DNA of 64,000 nucleotides from Macrostomum hystrix (lineage: Eukaryota > Platyhelminthes > Macrostomidae). Each line of letters opens with the position of its first letter. Positions within the stretch are counted from its first letter, which is position 1. The notes beneath the pieces were generated by a model. The model was not told where the DNA came from. It saw nothing but the letters and a program-made list of their open reading frames with translations, and made no database searches. The stretch spans positions 7,528,001 to 7,592,000 of the forward strand of contig CATNEN010000003.1 of the NCBI GenBank assembly GCA_950097015.1, read 5' to 3'. Below are positions 1 through 12,506 of the stretch, piece by piece. The position numbers and the translations under genes are program-made.

Positions 1-2986
1 TTTCACGCGGCCTTGACGTGATATTAAATGTACATTGTTCTATAAATAGTAACAGTGCTTGCGCTCATAATCGGAGCCGCACCCAGCCAGATTTCAACCC
101 CAGTTTAAAGGGCGCCAAAAATGGCCACAAGGGCAGAAATTCGAACTCGTGACTCATGAAACAAAACTTTCAAACTAATAGCAATCATTTTTTATTTAAT
201 CTGTCATGTTTGTAGCAAAAAAATTGAGATAGTATTTTTTCTTAGCCGATTTACAATGAGTAGAGAAACTTTTCTATGCGACTAATATTGAGTGCTTTTG
301 TTACTCGTATATTCAATCATGAACAAATTGGTCTCACAGTCTGATCTGGCGCTTCGATTTCGTTTTCGCGTGTTAAAGATCTCCTATAGCTAACGATTAA
401 CAATCAAAAAGCAGTTTCAGTTTTTGTTTATTTTCTTTTTGAAGCATTCTTTGTTTAAAGATAACTGCTTTGCTTGTTAATTTTTGCTTTTTTCCGCGCT
501 TTGCTTTTTGCACGCTTAATTATATTTTGCGTTGTTGCTATGGCGAAATCTCAGTTTATTGTCAATATTTTATTCCCGCTAATGCACTCATCATTTTGGA
601 GTGGAGGTCGTCTTTAAAATGTGCACAATTTGCAATAAATATTTTTTCATTTTTTCTGCGAACTCATTTTATCAATTTAAGTTTTTGTGCGCTGATGTAA
701 TTGAACGCTCACGTCCATTTGTCTGCGTCGTTTCTTTTTTAAGTAAAATGTCCATGCGATGAGTTGGCCTAGCTTGCTGATCGACAACTTTAAAAGTGTA
801 ATACTCTAATCTACTCAATTTTGGCCGATCCCTTCTCGATATAGACTACTGACGCGTACAATTAAGTAGTCTTAGTAGCGCATTCAGTACGGTTGTGTTG
901 CATTTTTGTTTTTGTGTTTGACGAAAGCGATTGCTTGCGTTTGCTGTGTCTGTTGTTGCTTTTTTGAAAAAAAGACGGGGTCTATTTTGTTAGAAAAAAA
1001 GGTAGGGCTCTTCCCATTACCCTTTCACTTGATCCTTTATTTTTTCTGTTGTGACTTCAATTAAATGAAAGTTTTGCTTTTCAATAGGTAAATCTGGGAG
1101 CTTTTCGGTCTTAGTCGGTCTGCTTATTTGAGTTAAGTTTGTCACCAAGCTTTTTGTTTATTCATTCATCCATGAGTAGTTATTGTGCTATATATATTTT
1201 TATTTGCGCAGTAATAAAATAATCTCAACAGAAAGTTACGTCCTACTATTCTATTTCACTGCTCGTTTTCAACTGAATAATTCTTTTATAACTCATTATT
1301 AGTTATTCCGCTTCTCTGCAAATATTAATCTGATTACATACAAAATATACTTACATAAATATATATATATGCATAAAGAAGTTATTTGCTCCGTGTTTGC
1401 ATCTCGTGATTAGTCTAAATAGATCAATAGTTAAATGATTTTTTCTTACTTTTCAACTGCCCTTCAAAATGTTTTAACCAAGGACCTTGAAGGACGGAGC
1501 ACTTCGTTTCTTTCGAAAATTAATTCAAGGCTGATTGTCTCGCAAAAAAGCACGAGCGAGAACTTTCACGTTTTCAAAATCTGGATAACTTTGGAAGCTA
1601 ATTTTATTACTGTACTTTCAATATATCTTGCCAATAATTTTTCTTCAACGACTTTGAGAAAGTCTAATTTATGAATAATTAATGTTCATTTGATTGTCAT
1701 CTTTTTATTTGAATTTAAGCTATTAAGGGCACATTTCTACCCTGATTATTTATTTGTTTTAATTCGTTTGGAAGCGGAGATTTGACTAATTCATTTTCCA
1801 GGAGTTTGTTAACCGGAATCATATGCAAATACACGAACAAAACTCACTTATAGTCATTTGATATTAATTTTTTCTTTTATTTAATCTCTTCAAGTACATC
1901 AATAATCCTGAAGTACCGTATGGTTTGTCCTAGCTAAAAGGCTGGACAAGTGGATTGAGAGCTGACAGATTTCCGTTTTTAACTTTATTTAATTAAAGTA
2001 TTCAAGAATCTCGGAAATCGTAGAAGTATTCCATTCTAAAAACAACTTATGTAATCCAGCTTGCTTCATTTATAACATTTTCCCTAGTGAACAGACTGGT
2101 TAGGATTTAAATTGTAAAATTAAGACAACAATTTTTACGATTAAAACCTAGAAAGATTATGTTCCTAAGTTTTATATCGAAATATTATTATAGCTAAATA
2201 TATTTTCTAAAATTATATAAAATCATTATTATAGTTTTTATTTCAAATAAGGTCATGATTTTTTCTTCATTTTGCTATACTTCTAGCTTACTATAATAAT
2301 TAGTAATTAAAAAACTTTTCCATTTTTAGTTATTTGCTATTTAAATTCTGTAAAATAAAATGTTTTTGGTATCTAAAGTTTATAAAATAATTGAAAAATA
2401 AATGGAAGACAATAAGAAAGAACTACTATTATTAGTTCTTTCAAAAGAACTACTATTATTGGAGCTGTAGCCTCAAAATATTTTGTAATGGTTTATTTCA
2501 GCCAACAATTATATCGATAACAGCATTAGCTATGTTAAAAATTTAGGCCAGTCTTGCCAGCTTCCTAGTCAATGTACCTCGTACAGACTAAACAGTTGTA
2601 CATAGCATTTTGGAAATGCCATTCAATAGCTGCAGATATGTCACTGGCTGCACTTCTGCTCTAATTTAAATCTTGTTTTTATCTAGATGCTTTATATTGT
2701 TAGATTTCATTCATCATTATACTCGTATGAGTATTGTAGAGAAGTTTTTAAAGACATTTATATACACTCTTTACTAAAATCCTACGAATTGTATAGTCTG
2801 TTCTCAAAACATTTTGCATTTCTTTAAAGGTTTAATTTACTAACTATAATTTTTATTATTATGAAACCATATTATCTATATGTTTAATCTAATTGTATAA
2901 ATTACAATAAGTGCTTAGTTTTTATCTGACAATTTATAGAACTAAACTTAAAGAGATAGTGAAAAAAACTAAAAATATAACATTTC
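1..2986. other. AT-rich non-coding region upstream of HACL1
   Basis: No exon with coding bias or a recognisable protein was found on either strand. The stretch is AT-rich with homopolymer runs and contains no long tandem array. It probably holds the HACL1 promoter and possibly an upstream non-coding exon, because a 3' splice site (AG at 2987-2988 after a T-rich tract) lies 13 bases before the HACL1 start codon. Short open frames near 470-700 and 1435-1674 have AT-rich composition and resemble no family. Confidence 0.6.
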
Positions 2987-3001
2987 AGGTATTTATTTAC
3001 A

Positions 3002-6000
3002 ATGGATGGTGCAACTGTACTTGCTCAAGCTCTGCATTCTCAGGTTTGTAATATCTAGTTAGTTTTTTGTATTTTCTTTAAAATAGTAAAATAAGTACAA
3101 ACATCGTTTTAGAATAAACAATTTTAAACCAATTTTACAACTTCTAGGGCATCGAGTATGCATTTGGCGTTGTTGGCATTCCTGTTGTTGAAGTGGCTGT
3201 CGCTTTTCAAGCTATCGGTATAAAATTTGTTGCCATGCGTAATGAACAGTCTGTAAGTCTGTTGTGACAAAAGAAAATAGTAAATGGTTTTTGCATTGGT
3301 TAATTTATTAATTTGCGTCTTTTAAAACACTCTCAGGCATCTTATGCAGCTTCTGCTATTGGTTACCTGACTGGAAAGTGAGAGCAAAGCTATATTAATT
3401 TAGAAATGAAAATCTAGCTTTCATTGATCTTGAGTAAATTGAAATTGCAGACCCGGAGTTTGTCTAGTCGTGTCTGGTCCAGGCTATGTCCATGCTCTAG
3501 CTGGCCTTTCGAATGCCAATGAAAATTGCTGGTAATAATTTATTTACCTACTGCCTATTTTTGCTTAACCTCAAATCTTCATTTTAGGACTGAAATGCCT
3601 CTTAACTTATCAATTTTGTGACACTAAAATCACCGATAGCCAAGACCCAAGTTTAGAACACTGAAATCCCAGGTTATCCCAAATCCTCAAGTTTAGAACG
3701 CCGTAATTCCAGAATCTAGATCCTCAGGTAATCTAGATCCTCAGGTAATCTAGATCCTCAGGTAATCTAGATCCTCAGGTAATCTAGATCCTCAGGTAAT
3801 CTAGATCCTCAGGTAATCTAGATCCTCAGGTAATCTAGATCCTCAGGTAATCTAGATCCTCAGGTAAACTAGATCCTCAGGTAATCTAGATCCTCAGGTA
3901 ATCTAGATCCTCAGGTAATCTAGATCCTCAGGTAATCTAGATCCTCAGGTAAACTAGATCCTCAGGTAATCTAGATCCTCAGGTACACTAGATCCTCAGG
4001 CAATCTAGATCCTCAGGTAATCTAGATCCTCAGGTAAACTAGATCCTCAGGTAATCTAGATCCTCAGGTACACTAGATCCTCAGGTAATCTAGATCCTCA
4101 GGTTTATAACACCAAAATCCAAAATCCCAGATCCCCAGTTTGAGGCACCAAAATCCCAGATTCCCAGTTTGAGGCACCAAAATCCCAGATCCCCAGTTTG
4201 AGACACCAAAATCCCAGATCCCCAGTCTAAGGCAAAAATCCTAGATCCCCAGTCTAAGAAGCCAAAATCCTAGGTCCTTAGTTTGAGACAACAAAACCCC
4301 AGATCCTCAGTCTGAGATACAAAAATCCCAGATCCTCAGTCTGAGATACAAAAATCCCAGATCCTCAGTCTGAGATACAAAAATCCCAGATCCTCAGTCT
4401 GAGATACAAAAATCCCAGATCCTCAGTCTGAGATACAAAAATCCCAGATCCTCAGTCTGAGATACAAAAATCCCAGATCCTCAGTCTGAGATACAAAAAT
4501 CCCAGATCCTCAGTCTGAGATACAAAAATCCCAGATCCCCAGCCCGAGAAGCTGAAACCCTAAATACTCTATTTCAAGGCACTCAATTTTACCGTATCGA
4601 AAAGTGAGGATTTTTTCAAATAAAACCCGTACTCAATCAATATCTTCATTGCCACAAGGCCGCTAATCGTAATTGGCGGCTCCAGTGATTCACACCTGGA
4701 CGGCAGCGAAGCGTTTCAAGAATTTCCTCAGGTAGCCTCGGCTGCAAGGTTTTGCAAATACTCGGCTAGACTGCCTTCCATTGCTCGAATTCCTCATTTT
4801 GTACACAAGGTGCGCATTTGGTTTAATTAATTAGATCTTTTTTCTGTCTGAATTCCGCTATAAACGAATGTCTCCATTTAATGTAGGCCGTCAAGGAGGC
4901 TACCTACGGCCGCCCTGGCGCTGTTTATCTTGACTTTCCCGGCGACTTTGTGACGTCATCCGTGGACGCCGACGAGATCCAGTAATTAGTCATTATTTCG
5001 ATATTACCTGGATTTTGATGGAATGAAAAGGGCAGTGGGATTTTTTTATTTTAGGGAGATCGTGAAATAAATCAGTTTAGAGACAATTTCGATACAGCTC
5101 TGAGTTTGCAGCCCAGTGGTTACAGCGTCACGCTCTTGACTTGGTGGTTCAGGGTTCGATTCCTGACAGCATAGCTTCTCTGTACACCCTGAACAGCTGT
5201 ACACAGCCCCATCAGGGCAAGAGTGGGATTATTCTGAGACTAGGAATTCTTGAAGGTCGGGGGTTCGATTCCCGACTCCATTGGAACAATTTGCGTCCTT
5301 TAGCAAGACACTTAGCTCTGCATTGCTTCAGTTCACCCAGCTGTTAAATGGGTACCAGCATCAGCTGGGGTAATTGAGAGTGGGTGTGGCGTCCACCCAG
5401 TCCATGGACTGAACAGCCGTACGCAGCCTTCTGATGCGCCGCGCATTAGCTGCGGCTGTGCTGTCGGCTGCACATCTGGCCCGATTCGGACACCAGGTGT
5501 AATAAATAGTACAAATTAAAAAAAGCAGATCCTCATCTGCTTGAATTATTTATCTAATTCTTCAAGATAAATATTTCAAGAAGCATTTTGCCACTCTTAT
5601 CTCCCAGATATCCGCCGCTGCTGCCGCCGCCGCCGGTCGTTTTATCGGATCCAGACAGCGTGCGTCGAGCAGTCGAACTGCTTCGCTCGGCCCACCGTCC
5701 GCTTGTCATCGTCGGCAAAGGCGCCGCTTACGCCAGGGCCGAAGGATCGATTCGCGAGTTTCTAGAAGCCAGCCAACTGCCGTTTCTAGCCACACCCATG
5801 GGCAAAGGCGTGGCCAGCGATCAGCACTCTAACTGCGTGTCAGCTGCTAGAACACGAGCTTTGAAGTCTGCCGACGTTGTTCTGCTGCTGGGCGCCAGGC
5901 TGAATTGGATTCTGCACTTTGGCCGACCACCGCGATGGTCGGCAGATGTCAAGCTTATCCAGGTGTGTTAAGATCCGGGTTGTTTATAAAACTACTGGGT

Positions 6001-9000
6001 GTTTATGAAGCTACTGGGTGTTTATGAAGATACTGGGTGTTTATGAAGATACTGGGTGTTTATGAAGATACTGGGTGTTTATGAAGCTACTGGGTGTTTA
6101 TGAAGATACTGGGTGTTTATGAAGCTACTGGGTGTTTATGAAGCTACTGGGTGTTTATGAAGCTACTGGGTGTTTATGAAGATACTGGGTGTTTATGAAG
6201 ATACTGGGTGTTTATGAAGCTACTGGGTGTTTATGAAGCTACTGGGTGTTTATGAAGCTACTGGGTGTTTATGAAGATACTGGGTGTTTATGAAGATACT
6301 GGGTGTTTATGAAGATACTGGGTGTTTATGAAGCTACTGGGTGTTTATGAAGATACTGGGTGTTTATGAAGATACTGGGTGTTTATGAAGATACTGGGTG
6401 TTTATGAAGATACTGGGTGTTTATGAAGATACTGGGTGTTTATGAAGATACTGGGTGTTTATGAAGATACTGGGTGTTTATGAAGATACTGGGTGTTTAT
6501 GAAGATACTGGGTGTTTATGAAGATACTGGGTGTTTATGAAGCTACTGGGTGTTTATGAAGATACTGGGTGTTTATGAAGCTACTGGGTGTTTATGAAGC
6601 TACTGGGTGTTTATGAAGCTACTGGGTGTTTATGAAGCTACTGGGTGTTTATGAAGATACTGGGTGTTTATGAAGCTACTGGGTGTTTATGAAGCTACTG
6701 GGTGTTTATGAAGCTACTGGGTGTTTATGAAGATACTGGGTGTTTATGAAGATACTGGGTGTTTATGAAGCTACTGGGTGTTTATGAAGATACTGGGTGT
6801 TTATGAAGCTACTGGGTGTTTATGAAGCTACTGGGTGTTTATGAAGATACTGGGTGTTTATGAAGATACTGGGTGTTTATGAAGATACTGGGTGTTTATG
6901 AAGCTACTGGGTGTTTATGAAGATACTGGGTGTTTATGAATATACTGGGTGTTTATGAAGATACTGGGTGTTTATGAAGATACTGGGTGTTTATGAAGAT
7001 ACTGGGTGTTTATGAAGCTACTGGGTGTTTATGAAGATACTGGGTGTTTATGAATATACTGGGTGTTTATGAAGATACTGGGTGTTTATGAAGATACTGG
7101 GTGTTTATGAAGATACTGGGTGTTTATGAAGCTACTGGGTGTTTATGAAGATACTGGGTGTTTATGAAGCTACTGGGTGTTTATGAAGATACTGGGTGTT
7201 TATGAAGCTACTGGGTGTTTATGAAGCTACTGGGTGTTTATAAAACTACTGGGTGTTTATGAAGATACTGGGTGTTTATAAAACTACTGGGTGTTTATGA
7301 AGCTACTGGGTGTTTATAAAACTACTGGGTGTTTATGAAGATACTGGGTGTTTATGAAGCTACTGGGTGTTTATGAAGCTACTGGGTGTTTATGAAGCTA
7401 CTAGGTTTTTATGAAACTACTGGGTGTTTATGAAGCTACTGGGTGTTTATGAAGCTACTAGTGTGATAATGAAGCTACTAGGTGTTTATGAAGCTACTGG
7501 GTGTTTATGAAGCTACTGGGTGTTTATGAAGATACTGGGTGTTTATAAAGCTACAATGTGTTTAGGAAGATCCACGGTGGTTTCTGAAGATTATAGAGGC
7601 TTATGAAAATCCAATTTTTAAGTCGTTTGTTCAGATCCAGTATGGTTATGAAGATGCCGGGTGTTTATGAAGATACTGGGTGTTTATGGAGATCTGCTGT
7701 GATATTTGTGGTTCTTACCTTAATACCTAGACCTAGACCCAAGGTCTAATAGCAAAAAAATATATAATTCTTGTATTTTATAAATTTTCTCAAAGAATCA
7801 ATCATTTCTACGCATTTTGTATGCATACATACTCGTAGATACACAAAATAAGCATTGTTACATACTTGTGAAGTTGTAAAAAAGTAAAGCTGATATATTG
7901 TTTGGAAAGCTAAAAGCTAAACATGTCATAGCACAGCAGAAGTGGATTTTATAATAATGTTTAGCAAAGTGTTGAGTTAAGCTAACTCTCAATCAATGAT
8001 TTGCAAATCGCGTATTAGTAAATACAACAAAAATTATATTATTTCTTAGAAAACGAACATTTTATCGTTTTGTCTAGTTAAAGTAGTATGATACATATGT
8101 AAAGAGTTAAATAAGTTATATTTTTTAAGAAATATCACGGACGGATGATATGAAAATATCATTAAGTATTGTTTTCTAAGCCAAGTAAAAAATTAGAATT
8201 CTATTTCCCCTAAAAAAGAATAGGAACAATAAAACTTGTGCAAAATAGCAACAAACGACCTATAGACTAGATTAAAAAAGAAGGCCTCTTTAAAACTAAA
8301 ATCAGTTGCTATCACGCAGCAACTTTGTTGATCAGGTGTGATAGACTTTGATTACATCCTGTATTGGCTGGCGACAAACAGGGCAAAAATCACGCCTAGA
8401 ATGCAGCAATTGAGCACAGGTGCAGCAGAGGGCCAGGTGGTGACACGGAGACAGCAGGCAGTCTCTGGCACGATCCAGACAGATGGCACACTCTGACTGC
8501 TGCTGATGCTGCAGCTGCTGTTGCATCTGCTGATATTGCAGCAGCTGATGTTGATGCGTCTGGTGCTGACTGTGATTGCCGCTGCCGCCGCCACCGCCGC
8601 CCCAACTCAAACCGAGTGCTGGCACGCTGGGCGCGTGCTCAGACCTACCCAGTCCCGAGCTGAGCTGCAGCTGCTCAAGGACTGCTCGCTTGCGTTCCTC
8701 TCGCTGCTCCTCGTTTAAGATGAGAGGATTGCCGCCGCTGCGAAAGAACAGAGTCTTGCCCATGTCTTCTAGGAGGCGGCGGACACGCTCCGTGGTGGCG
8801 GACGATGTTTCGCGGCTTGGGTTAATTTCGACCTTTAAGGGAAAATGACGAATCCTAACGATTATTCATAGTTGCCAACCACCAAAGGTGGATTTCAACC
8901 ACCAGACCTTCAGGGCATCTCCTGTCTTAACCACCAGACCTTCAGGGCATCTCCTGTCTTAACCACCAGACCTTCAGGGAATCTCCTGTCTTAACCACCA

Positions 9001-12000
9001 GACCTTCAGGGCATCTCCTGTCTTAACCACCAGACCTTCAGGGCATCTCCTGTCTTAACCGCCGGACCTTCAGGGCATCTGCTGTCTCAACCGCCGGACC
9101 TTCAGGGCATCTGCTGTCTCAACCGCCGGACCTTCAGGGCATCTGCTGTCTCAACCACCAGACCTTCAGGGCATCTGCTGTCTCAGCCACCAGACCTTCA
9201 GGGCATTTCCTATTTCAACCATCAGACCTTCAGGGCATTTCGTATTTCAACCGCCAGACCTTCAGGGCATCGCGTATTTCAACCGCCAGATATTCAGGGC
9301 ATCCCTATTTTAACTATCTGACCATCAGGGCATTTCCTGTCTCAACCATCAGACCTTCAGGGCATCTGCTGTCTCAACCACCAGACCTTCAGGGCATCTC
9401 CTGTCTCAACCATCAGACCTTCAGGGCATCTGCTGTCTCAACCACCAGACCTTCAGGGCATATCCTGTCTCAACCACCAGACCTTCAGGACATCTGCGAT
9501 ATCAAATAGCAGACCTTCAGGGCATTAACTATTTCAACCAATAAGATCTTCAGGACAAGATATGATTCATTTAGATCATTGATTAATTAAATTAAATTAA
9601 ATAAATAAATGTCATTAATTTCAATTCGACATGCTTCGTCTATTGACAAATTATTGCAAAGTCACTTGTGAAAAAGTAGCAGACAAAATCACCTCACCTC
9701 AGGTATATAATAGACTGGGAACAGAAATCTCAATCCTAGGCAGCGCTCCCGTTTGGCACACCTGGAGAACACCTCATTGACATCCAGGTGAAGCGTGTTA
9801 CTGCTGATCACAGCATCTGGCTGACACAGATGACTCACTTTCTCCAATAGGTCAGATTTGACTTCAAGATTGTCGTGCACAGCTTCAAAGATAAATTCGG
9901 CGTCTGACACGGTCTCTTCTAGGCGAGAGAGACAGAGAACTTGGCCCGGGAAGGCGCCCTGAATTAGCAGGCCCTCCCGCAGCAGCTCCTGCTTGTCCTC
10001 CTCCATTCGCTGATAGGCGCTGTTTAACACCTCGGCGTTGCTGTCGGTCATTTTTACTCGGTGACCCTGACGAGCTAGCTCGCCGGCGATCTTGCAGCCC
10101 ATTAGGCCACAGCCAATCACGGCGCATTTCACCATCGCTTTGATTGTTAGCTTCCGATTTAGTTCAATTTCGAAAGTCCTAGAGCTCCACGACTGGCAAC
10201 TGTAGAATGCGGTCTATGCAACTAATTTGGCCCGTTTGTAAATGCTGGCTGCACGGCTTGTTGAGGATCATTGCAGATAGACGGAGAGAGATACGAAATG
10301 GACCAATGGGTATGAAAGGCATGAAAGGGGTGGGTAGGAACTCTCTTACCCCCTCGCTCTGTACAGCAGCAGCAGCTAACAGCGCCAGACCCATGATACC
10401 CAGCCCACACGACGAGGTCGATAGAGTTTTCTGGCGGGGCAGTCGTACAACTGACTACTGGCTGCTCTAAGTGCTCGTTCCTCAGATATTTTTGGCGAGA
10501 ATGTACTCAGCCTATTCTCGTACATTATTGAGTGTACTCATTTTGAATTGCAATTCGTAGGAGTTTTTCTACTTATAGTAGAATAAAACATATGCCTTTT
10601 TTCTAATTCTTTTAGGTGGACATTCATCCCGAAGAGTTTCACACCAATGTCAACTGTCAGGTGGCATTGTGCGGCAGTGTTCACGCTGTTGTGGAACAGG
10701 TAAGAACCTAAAAGTTTTAAGGAAGCTTTTAGTCTGGCGCTTGGTCCGCACAAACTTGGTTAGGCGGATAAACTAGCGTAACTTCAAAAAGCTGTGTACA
10801 GGCTGTCAGTCTGTGGACTGTAAATGCCGCAACACCCCATTGGTTTGAGCGCGAACCACTAGAAGTTGAAGGACAGGTCATGGTAAATAACTTTCTTAGA
10901 AGCAGTTTGGAATGTTTAGGAGACTACAGATACTTACTCCATTCTCAGATCAATTATTAACTTTAATTTAGTAAATAGTAGTAAAATTACTAATAGTAGT
11001 AATAAAAGTAGTAATAATAGTAATAATAGTAGTAATAATAGTAGTAGTAATAGTAGTAATCGTAGTAATAATATTAGTAATAAATATTAGTAATAATTAT
11101 AGTAATAAATAGTAGTAAAATTAATAAATTTAGTAAAATTACTTTCTACCCTTCCGCCATAATTATTAACGTAGGCCTATCCCAAAAAATAAAAAAGTGA
11201 AAGTTAAAATTAAAACTATGTTATAATTTTTTCTAAGAAACGCAGATTCCCGCCCAGATTCGAACTCTTGACCTCTCAGTTGAATTGAATAGTGAAATCT
11301 CCCGCAGCTTGTGTCGGCCTTGAATGGTTTCCGATTTGCTACGGAGAGTGACTGGTGGCGCGAACTAAACGAGGCCTCAGCGGCGAATCGAACTCGAGTC
11401 GAAAATTTGGTCGCAGCCGGTCAGACAGTGCCAATGACTTATTATTCGGCGCTGAACGAGTTGGCGCAGTTTCTAGACAGCAGCGACCAGGACTGGCTCA
11501 TTGTTAGCGAAGGCGCCAACACTATGGACATTGGAAGGGCTATGCTGCCTAACAAGCTGGCCAGGAGGCGGTTGGTTAGTTTGGGGCTGGAATCTGCTAG
11601 TGGTGAATTATCATTTTTCGATACATTTCGGGATTCCCATTTTATCCTCATTCCCACACTTATCCCATTCCAAACTTATCCCATTTCAATACTTATCCCC
11701 AATCCCATACTATTCCCCAATCCCATTGGGATGTTTTTAAGACACTACTTGTCCCAATCCTGTCATGAATCCCAAATCCCATATGCATCTCCGTCTTCAG
11801 TTTATCCGTATCGCATTTTATCTCAATCCTCTTCAACTTCCATGTTTAACACAGTCCTATTCTGCAGATCCTATAATTTTTGTGATTTCCTCCGCAGGAT
11901 GCGGGCACATTCGGCACAATGGGTGTGGGTCTCGGCTTCGCAGCCGCCGCCGACCTCTGCCGAGGCGACGCCCGAGCTGCTCACAGTCGGGTGCTGTGCC

Positions 12001-12506
12001 TGGAAGGCGACTCGGCCATCGGGTTCTCGCTAGCGGAGCTCGAGACCCTAGTCCGCTATCGCATGCCCATACTGCTGGTTGTCATCAACAATTCGGGCAT
12101 CTATTCAGGAGTTCCAGCTGACATAGTTCAGCAGCTACTACAGCAGGCCGAACAAGCTTCGCCGACATTGCCAGCCGCGGCCGCACTGGCTCTCCGTCTG
12201 CCAGCGACTTCGTTGAGCACCGAGTGTCGCTACGATCTGGTAGCCGAAGCGCTCGGCGGTTTCGGTCGGCTAGTTCGCAGCGTCCAGGAGCTGCGATCGG
12301 CGCTGGCCGAATTCGTTGAAGTGCGCGACAGGCCCTGCCTGATCAATGTCATCATCGACACCGGAGCCGAAAGGAAGCAGCAGGTGAGATTGCTGTTTTT
12401 TTCTACCCTAATTTCTAATATCAAGGTATAGTAAAGTTTATCTGCAAATTCGTTTCTAATTTTTAATTTCCAGGAGTTCGACTGGCTTTCTAGATCAAAG
12501 CTCTAA
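3002..12506 (+). CDS. HACL1: 2-hydroxyacyl-CoA lyase 1 (peroxisomal, ThDP-dependent)
   Basis: Eleven exons join in frame: 3002-3043, 3148-3252, 3337-3377, 3451-3531, 4659-4809, 4887-4981, 5608-5962, 10616-10699, 11308-11574, 11898-12383, 12474-12506. They encode 579 aa, the length of human HACL1 (578). The enzyme cleaves 2-hydroxyacyl-CoA to formyl-CoA and an aldehyde in peroxisomal alpha-oxidation. Visible signatures are MRNEQS with the ThDP-activating Glu47, [18 protein letters not shown], the [11 protein letters not shown] block, and the ThDP/Mg motif from GDS (444-446) to INN (470-472). The protein ends SKL, a canonical type-1 peroxisomal signal (human HACL1 ends SNM). All junctions are GT-AG and phases agree. 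Introns 4 and 7 carry minisatellites; intron 7 (4.65 kb) also contains an antisense gene. No truncation or missing key residue was seen, so the gene looks functional. Confidence 0.95.
3714..4101. repeat. 17-bp minisatellite in HACL1 intron 4
   Basis: About 22 head-to-tail copies of AATCTAGATCCTCAGGT, with a few variants (AAACTAGATC, ACACTAGATC). It lies between HACL1 exons 4 and 5 and is followed directly by a 29-bp array that shares the core AGATCCTCAG. Confidence 0.95.
4102..4560. repeat. 29-bp minisatellite in HACL1 intron 4
   Basis: Roughly 15 copies of a 29-bp unit containing AAAATCCCAGATCCTCAGT. The first half is diverged (GAGGCACCAAAATCCCAG type) and the second half almost uniform (GAGATACAAAAATCCCAG type), as expected when the array has been homogenised from one end. 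It abuts the 17-bp array and shares its AGATCCTCAG core. Confidence 0.95.
5100..5512 (+). mobile_element. Composite tRNA-derived SINE (family B plus a second head)
   Basis: Two tRNA-like pol III heads lie in series. The first has an A-box-like CCCAGTGGTTACAGCGTCAC and B-box GGTTCGATTCC near 5110-5165. The second has B-box GGTTCGATTCC near 5262-5272 followed by the family-B body (GTCCTTTAGCAAGACACTTA, CAGCTGTTAAATGGGTACC, CCATGGACTGAACAGCCGTA). The body also occurs at 34508-34795. It sits in HACL1 intron 6. The central region resembles the conserved central domains of marine-invertebrate SINE superfamilies; I recognise the type but cannot name the domain with certainty. Confidence 0.85.
5979..7692. 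repeat. 19-bp minisatellite in HACL1 intron 7
   Basis: About 83 copies of GAAGATACTGGGTGTTTAT run from just after the exon-7 donor (5963) to about 7560, then a degraded stretch with two more good copies near 7650-7690. The main variation is GAAGATA versus GAAGCTA, with rarer GAATATA and AAAACTA units. Confidence 0.97.
7693..8331. other. AT-rich gap inside HACL1 intron 7
   Basis: No gene seen. It includes the 3' untranslated side of the antisense dehydrogenase-fold/RING gene, which stops at 8332, and otherwise AT-rich intron sequence. Confidence 0.6.
8332..10135 (-). CDS. 3-hydroxyacyl-CoA dehydrogenase-type NAD domain fused to C-terminal RING finger
   Basis: Two exons, 10135-9698 and 8832-8332 (312 aa), join in phase 0 at [18 protein letters not shown], right across the domain. 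Residues 1-170 are a 3HCDH_N-type Rossmann fold: GCGLMG at 8-13, TDS acidic end of beta-2, SSNT around 112, and MGKTLFF as the closing strand. The catalytic His of HxFNP is replaced: the block reads [10 protein letters not shown] (Arg136), and the second 3HCDH domain is absent. A Q/G-rich linker follows, then a C3HC4 RING at 261-312 (CAIC, CHH, CCTC, FCPVC) ending IKVYHT, like the tail RINGs of IAP or MDM2 proteins. I infer an E3 ligase with a catalytically dead nucleotide- or CoA-sensing domain. The single intron carries a 32-bp array. The gene is antisense inside HACL1 intron 7. Confidence 0.85.
8897..9545. repeat. 32-bp minisatellite in intron of the dehydrogenase-fold/RING gene
   Basis: About 20 copies of a 32-bp unit built around CCAGACCTTCAGGGCATCTC. 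The first six or so copies are near identical and the later ones increasingly diverged (CTGCTGTCTC, then CTATTTC types). It fills most of the 0.87-kb intron between the two exons of the antisense gene. Confidence 0.95.
10972..11130. repeat. AT-rich TAG/TAA trinucleotide tract
   Basis: Imperfect AGTAATAAT-type microsatellite in HACL1 intron 8. Confidence 0.85.
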
